NCBI GenBank assembly: GCA_014529385.2
Contig: CM043958.1
Coordinates: 147,431,885 to 147,495,884, forward strand
Direction of reading: 5' to 3'
Source: Adiantum capillus-veneris
Lineage: Eukaryota; Streptophyta; Polypodiopsida; Polypodiales; Pteridaceae
Length of the DNA stretch: 64,000 nt
The notes under the pieces are model-generated. The model was not told where the DNA came from. It was given only the letters and a program-made list of their open reading frames with translations, and made no database searches. Below, piece by piece: positions 59,022 to 64,000 of the stretch. Position numbers and translations under genes: made by a program. Position 1 is the first letter of the stretch, and each line of letters begins with the position of its first letter.

Positions 59022-60126
59022 AGTTTGATAGAGGGAAGCAGCCTGAATTGCTTCAACTGTTGCCAATCCCTAATTAACCATGGGAGAGCATATCCATGAA
59101 TTTTATCTTTGGATTGCCCAAGTCTATCCATGGGAATACGGGAATATGGACAATAGTAGACATCGAATAGCAATCCTCTTAATATCACAAATCTTCAAAT
59201 ACAATGGCTTGCCAATGTCTATAGTGTCGGATAGAGATCCTAGAATGACCGGTAATTTTTGGAAGGGTCTCTTTGAGAATTTAGGTACAAGGCTAAACTT
59301 CTCTTCGGCCTATCATCCCCAAACGGATGGCCAAAGTGAAATAGCTAACCTAACAATTCTTGATCTACTAAAAGCTTATGTCACAGAAGTAGTTCAAAAG
59401 TCCCAATGGGAGGAGTACTTACCCTTAGTGGAGTATGCTTACAATAACATTGTACATAATTCCACGGGAAAAGCACCTTTTGAGGTGATAGAGGGAAGAT
59501 CAAAAAGTCCCCTCCTACTCAAGGTACATGGGAAGATCTTCGCTGCACATGAATAAAGCCGAGACCTGCAAGAATCTTTCCAAAAGATTAAGGATGCTAC
59601 ATCCATCTCTCAACAAAGGCAAAAGGCTACTGCTGATAAGCACAGAAGAGCCCTAACCTTTAAACAAAATGATTGGGTCTTGCTTAAGTTTCCCAAGGCT
59701 CAATTAAGGCACACAACGGGCAAGAATCCTACAAGGCACCAAAAGTACTATGCTAAGTTAGCAAAAAGGTACTATGGTCCCTTTCAGATTCTTATGCCAA
59801 TCAATGAGATGACCTATCAACTGAAGTTGCCCAACCATTAGCTTATACACAATTCTTTCCATGTGAGCCTACTAAAGCCTTACAAAGGAGAGACACCTCA
59901 AGAAGCAATCACTGAAGACCCACCGGAGATCGAGGACCAAGAAGAGGTGTTGCAATCCGAGTCCATTCTCCGACACAAAGATAACGTATTACGAGGTGTT
60001 AAGACTATCCGACGATATGTTATCAAGTTTAAAAATTATCCTTTTGAAGATGCTAGATGGATGCAAGGCATACAATTAAAGGATAACCTAAACCTTGTCA
60101 ATGCTTACAATGATTCCCTAGAGTGA
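59022..60126 (+). pseudogene. Gypsy integrase and chromodomain
   Basis: The core begins ISMNFIFGLPKSIHG: the first catalytic Asp is changed to Asn. About 57 bases are missing after the WTIVD segment. IVSDRDPRMTGNFWKGLFEN keeps the second Asp and TDGQSEIANLTILD the Glu. The chromodomain remnant lies at 59980-60060 (RYVIKFKNYPFEDARW). Confidence 0.85.
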
Positions 60127-60396
60127 GTAAATGTAAGTATGTTTAAATGAAAAAAGTTTTTGTCTTTTTGTGGAGACGAAATGAACACCAAGTAGAGCAT
60201 GCAACTCTACTATGGAAGATTGATACGGACTAATGTGCAGACATGCTTACGGCAGCTAACGCTCTCAAGCACCAAATGGACTAGTCATTCATTTTGGAAC
60301 GGTGTCATAGGGTAAAATAGGGATCCTCTACCCGCTAGCAAACGGACTAATGACTAGGCTTTATCTTCTCTACCTCACAATCGAGGACGACTATGA

Positions 60397-60413
60397 TTTA
60401 AAGAGAGAATTAA
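60397..60413 (+). promoter_or_regulatory. Polypurine tract
   Basis: AAAGAGAGAATTAA directly precedes TGTCATAAAAACT, the LTR start. A CA run lies at about 60790-60810. Confidence 0.75.
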
Positions 60414-61972
60414 TGTCATAAAAACTAATATCTAATACTCCCAAATGATTTTCTCATGTTAAACTGGTCATTTAATATGGGGAAGTACCTGGGGAGTAAA
60501 AGCTAGAATATTGGTAAGGCTCCCTGACCGGTCTTTGTCAGGGATCCAAAGGAGGGAAAATAGGGTTCCAAAGTGGGACAGTCTACAAAAGAGCAATGTG
60601 CTTCAATGGGGCTTAAAAGACTCAAGGTTCAACCCCATTAAGACTTCTATAGGCTAAAGTTCCTAATTTTAATTGTATTGTCCAAAGGCCAAAGTAGGGG
60701 AAATATTGGATGGTCATGGGAAGACTAAAAAGTCTTCCCATGTCCCTAGGAAGGTGGGGGCAAGCTCTTATTGTAGGGGATGAGAGAGAAACACACACAC
60801 ACACACACACACTCCAAAGATCCCCCTTTAGGGAATACTAGACACATGTCATTCTCCTAGCCCAGTTGCTCCCAATCTCCCCTCAAATCCTATTGGATGG
60901 CCATAGAGGTGGACCAATGAGAATTAGGCTAGAGTAAATTTAGTCTAATCAATTTAAAAATGCTTGATAAAAGAACCAATAGAAATTAAGCTCCCTAGAA
61001 GACTATTGGAACAGTCTACCAAGGAATCCAATGAGCATCCAACAGCCCAATGGCTTGCCTGATTCCTATTGGCAAGAAGACAAAAAGGTCCAATGAGAGT
61101 TTATATGAATTATTTAATTACCTAAAGCTCTCACAAAAGGGGAAAGGGGGGCGCATGTCACAAGGCTATCAATTATGCTTCTAATTTGTGATTGGCTAAG
61201 CTTTGCAGGAGCCAATGAGAGGCACCATGAGTAAAAAGCAAGAGGGTTCAACCAAGAGAGAGAAAGATTGGCATTTTTAGTTTTACGCACTTTGTTACAC
61301 ACACATACACAAGTTATTGTTGAGCAATAACTCTATCTCCTTCTCCAAGCATTGAGATGTGGAAGCCTACACCAACAACTCTTGGCTATGGAATGCAAAT
61401 CCAACCAAGAGCCAAGCTTCAATGGCATGCTCATCTCCTCTACCATGCTAATTACTAAGCTAAGCTATGCTATTAAAGTGATTATGTGAGGAAAATACTT
61501 ATTTTTTGTAAGATACATCTTCTTCCTCTCAATCTATCCGCATTCCCTACTAGCTCTGACCATTCTTGAAGGTGTGTGAGGTCTTGGGACTGAGGCTAGG
61601 GACACTAGGTGTGTTTTTCAAGCATAATTTGGTGCATGAAGCTTCCATCTTCATTGCACCAACGAGTTTTATCAAGGAACACAAGAACTGTATTGTACAA
61701 AAGTCTCCTTTGATGGGAGAAGCTATAATACAAAGCCTTTATGGAGGGGGGACCGCCGACTCCATGTAAATCCGGTCCTCAACTATTGTCAATTGTTATA
61801 TTTCTCTCTCTTTTCAAGTATTGTCAATGCCAAATTAGCTAGGTGTAAATTGCTATGTTGCTTTCTCAAATTAAGTACTCTCTCTATGCTCATTAGGAAC
61901 TTGTTCTTAATGAATACTCACTATGTTATCAATTTCCGCTACACACAAGTTACTAGTGTATTAAATGTTACA
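60414..61972 (+). repeat. Gypsy 3' LTR, about 1.56 kb
   Basis: TGTCATAAAA...TGTTACA. It matches the reverse complement of the LTRs at 47699-49228 and 53550-55092 over long stretches with clear divergence. No ORF here is convincing. Confidence 0.85.
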
Positions 61973-63567
61973 TCAATTTTGGTGTGATGAGATTGTTGCA
62001 TCTGGCATATTATGCCGTGGGCTATATAACCTCACTTTGTGGGACAAGTGTGGGAATTGTTTTGTAAATGCTATTGTAGATTCAAAGGCTAGTTCATATG
62101 CAAACCTTTGGCATGCACATTTTGGGCATGTGAATTTTGCCAATTTGCTACATTTGCACAAATCTGATATGGTTGCCTCTTTGCCGCCTCTTGAAGCATC
62201 TGTCAAACATGTTTGTGAAGGCTGTATTTTGGGTAAGATGCAGCGTTTAAAGTTTCTAAAGGATGGTTCAGTTAGGGCTACATGCAGGTTGTAGCTTGTT
62301 CATAGTGATGTTTGTGGGCCCATGCAAACTCCGTCTTTGGATAATTACCTTTACTTTGTGACTTTCATTGATGATTACTCCAGACATGCATGGGTGTATC
62401 CCCTTGAAGCAAAGTTCAATGTGTTTATGTGCTTTAAGCAATTTCTAGCTATGGCTAAAAATGTCTCGAAAAGTATTATGGGCACCCTCCTCCGATTGAG
62501 GGGGGAGTATATGTCTCATGAATTTAATGCATTTTTGGCTACTCGTGGGATAAAACACCAATGTACAATGTCGTATACACCTCGACAAAATGGTGTTGCT
62601 AAGAGGAGAAACGGGTTTCTTATGGAAATGACACAGGTCAAAAGTCAAGCTTTTTGGCTTGAGGCTATGATGTGTGCCACTTATATACTTAACAGGTGTC
62701 CTACAAAAGCTTTATAGTCTATGACTCCATATGAAGCATGAAATGATAGAAAGCCTTTTATTGAGCACATGCGTGTTTCTGGTTGTTTGGCATATGCTTT
62801 GGTGCCACAAATGTGGTGCAAAAAATTGGATGATAAGGTTGTCAAATGTATTTATGTTGGTTATGGTGCTGAAAGCAAAGGTTATCGGTTGTATCATCTC
62901 CAAACAAAGTGTATCTTGGTTTCATGGGATGTTGTGTTTGTGGAAGATTTTGTTCGACCCTTGATATCATGTACTAGAGACATTAATGTAAGCTCACAAG
63001 ATATTTATGACACTTTGATGCCTCTTTTCGGTGGTGGAAGTTCGAATGTAAATTCCAATGAGGCAAATGTACAGCCTATGGGGGCTTCTGAAAATGTTAC
63101 ATATCAGCCTATTCCTGATGCAGATGTAAAGATGAGGAAAGGGTTGATAATGAGCAGGCTAGAGGTATGCCAAAATGGCTGGTGCATACTTTGCGTGAGT
63201 GTAAATTGATGCACCTTTGCCTAGTTGTACTCGTTCAGGTTCTCGCAATGCATCTTATACATCATATTGTTATGCTTTGGTTGTGTCTAGCTTATGTGAT
63301 GTCGAGGAACCTTTGTCTTTTGATAAAGCACAAAATTTAACAAATCGGATGTCTGTCATGCAATCAAATAATGATGTACTTATAGAAAATGACATATGGA
63401 GTTTATGTGATTTACCTCCTAGCAAAAGGGCCATTGGTACGAAGTGGGTTTGCAAGTTGAAACGCAAGACGGATGGTGAGATTGATTGCTATAAGGCTCA
63501 ACTTGTTACAAAGGGCTATCCACAACAAAAAAGCATAGATTATGAAGAGGCTTTTGTTCCCACTTGA
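61973..63567 (+). pseudogene. Copia integrase and partial RT
   Basis: MVASLPPLEASVKHVCEGCI, GNYLYFVTFIDDYSRHAWVY type core, NGVAKRRNG with the catalytic Glu changed to Lys, and KSQAFWLEAMMCATYILNRC. Ends at about 63628 before the RT active site. Not functional. Confidence 0.9.
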
Positions 63568-63628
63568 TGTATGACTACTTTGCATTTTCTATGTGCATTG
63601 GTAGCTCATTTTGGTTGGGATGTACATC
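61973..63628 (+). mobile_element. Copia fragment (pre-integrase to early RT), plus strand
   Basis: Matches 32999-34677 of the young copia element: ASGILCRGLYNLTLWDKCGN, the HHCC finger, integrase core and the start of RT (IGTKWVCKLKRKTDGEIDCY), then it ends. A stop at 62292-62294, one at about 62715, one after YEA near 62741 and small indels show decay. Confidence 0.92.
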
Positions 63629-64000
63629 CTGCATACAATACCTTGTGTTCCATACTTCACCTACAAAATGTCATGCACCTATCTCTTCATGTGCTTCAAT
63701 GAGCACAACCTCTTGCTCATGCCAAGGAACACAACATTGTAGGATCTTAGCAACACAATGCTAATAGAACTGTAGGATCTCAGCAGCACAATGCCAATAG
63801 AACTGTCTTGCCATGAGCTCAAAATGTCATCTTTGAAGTACCATTCTTTTCCTTTGATCTCAGTTGACGTGCATAGGGATAAACCAATTTGTAAAATGAC
63901 CATTATGTCCTCCTGCCATTATTCACATGCATTATGACAATAAACAGTGCTACATCCAACAAATCATCTTTCCACATTGACTCCTTGAACTCCATCAAGA
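63629..64000. other. Unassigned
   Basis: A short tandem repeat GTAGGATCTTAGCAACACAA / GTAGGATCTCAGCAGCACAA lies at about 63737-63800. No gene seen. Confidence 0.6.

Larger units (their letters stand above)
56791..61972 (+). mobile_element. Ty3/gypsy, 5'-truncated, plus strand, same family as 47699-55092
   Basis: Protease, RT, RNase H, integrase and chromodomain remnants run 56805-60126, then a 3' untranslated region and a 3' LTR at 60414-61972. The gag and 5' LTR are missing; the left end joins array 2 inside protease. It abuts a copia fragment at 61973. Confidence 0.9.

Overview
This is a repeat-dominated stretch of nuclear DNA from a land plant with a large genome. The evidence is nested Ty3/gypsy and Ty1/copia LTR retrotransposons primed by initiator-methionine tRNA, long CT/CA/TA microsatellites, and short GT-AG introns in the one multi-exon gene-like locus. 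I cannot name the species. A non-flowering lineage (fern, lycophyte or gymnosperm) is a guess. I see no tRNA, rRNA, CRISPR array or bacterial gene structure.

Layout. 1-4510: a decayed plus-strand gypsy chromovirus (gag, protease, RT/RNase H, integrase, chromodomain), followed by a probable long 3' LTR. 6044-6468: a small two-exon ORF. 6470-9110: minisatellite and long microsatellites. 9112-15734: a multi-exon, mostly phase-consistent locus carrying a DUF8039-like exon, basic/acidic exons, a degraded DNA N4/N6-methyltransferase-like domain and a C-terminal FCP1/NIF-type HAD phosphatase domain. 15.8-19.9 kb: unclear retroelement debris and non-coding DNA with spaced palindromes. 19880-22410: minus-strand copia fragment with its LTR. 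22.4-44 kb: minus-strand gypsy pieces, including a 2.8-kb block present twice (25377-28199 and 36717-39506). A young, nearly intact copia element (31026-36198, TSD TGATT) is inserted in one of these integrase genes. 44-46.4 kb and 55.4-56.8 kb: two related, inverted arrays rich in the motif GACCATGCTT/AAGCATGGTC. 46507-55370: a minus-strand copia fragment split by a gypsy element with about 1.5-kb LTRs (47699-55092). 56.8-61972: a 5'-truncated plus-strand copy of that same gypsy family with a 3' LTR. 61973-63628: another copia fragment.

How it fits together. The copia family occurs four times: one young full element and three decayed fragments. The long-LTR gypsy family occurs twice; one copy lacks reverse transcriptase and the other lacks gag, so neither is autonomous. 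Many stop codons sit where Trp or Gln codons are expected, which fits cytosine deamination in silenced, methylated DNA. The locus of most biological interest is 9.1-15.7 kb, because a beta-class-like DNA methyltransferase fold and an FCP1-type phosphatase lie in consecutive, in-phase exons.
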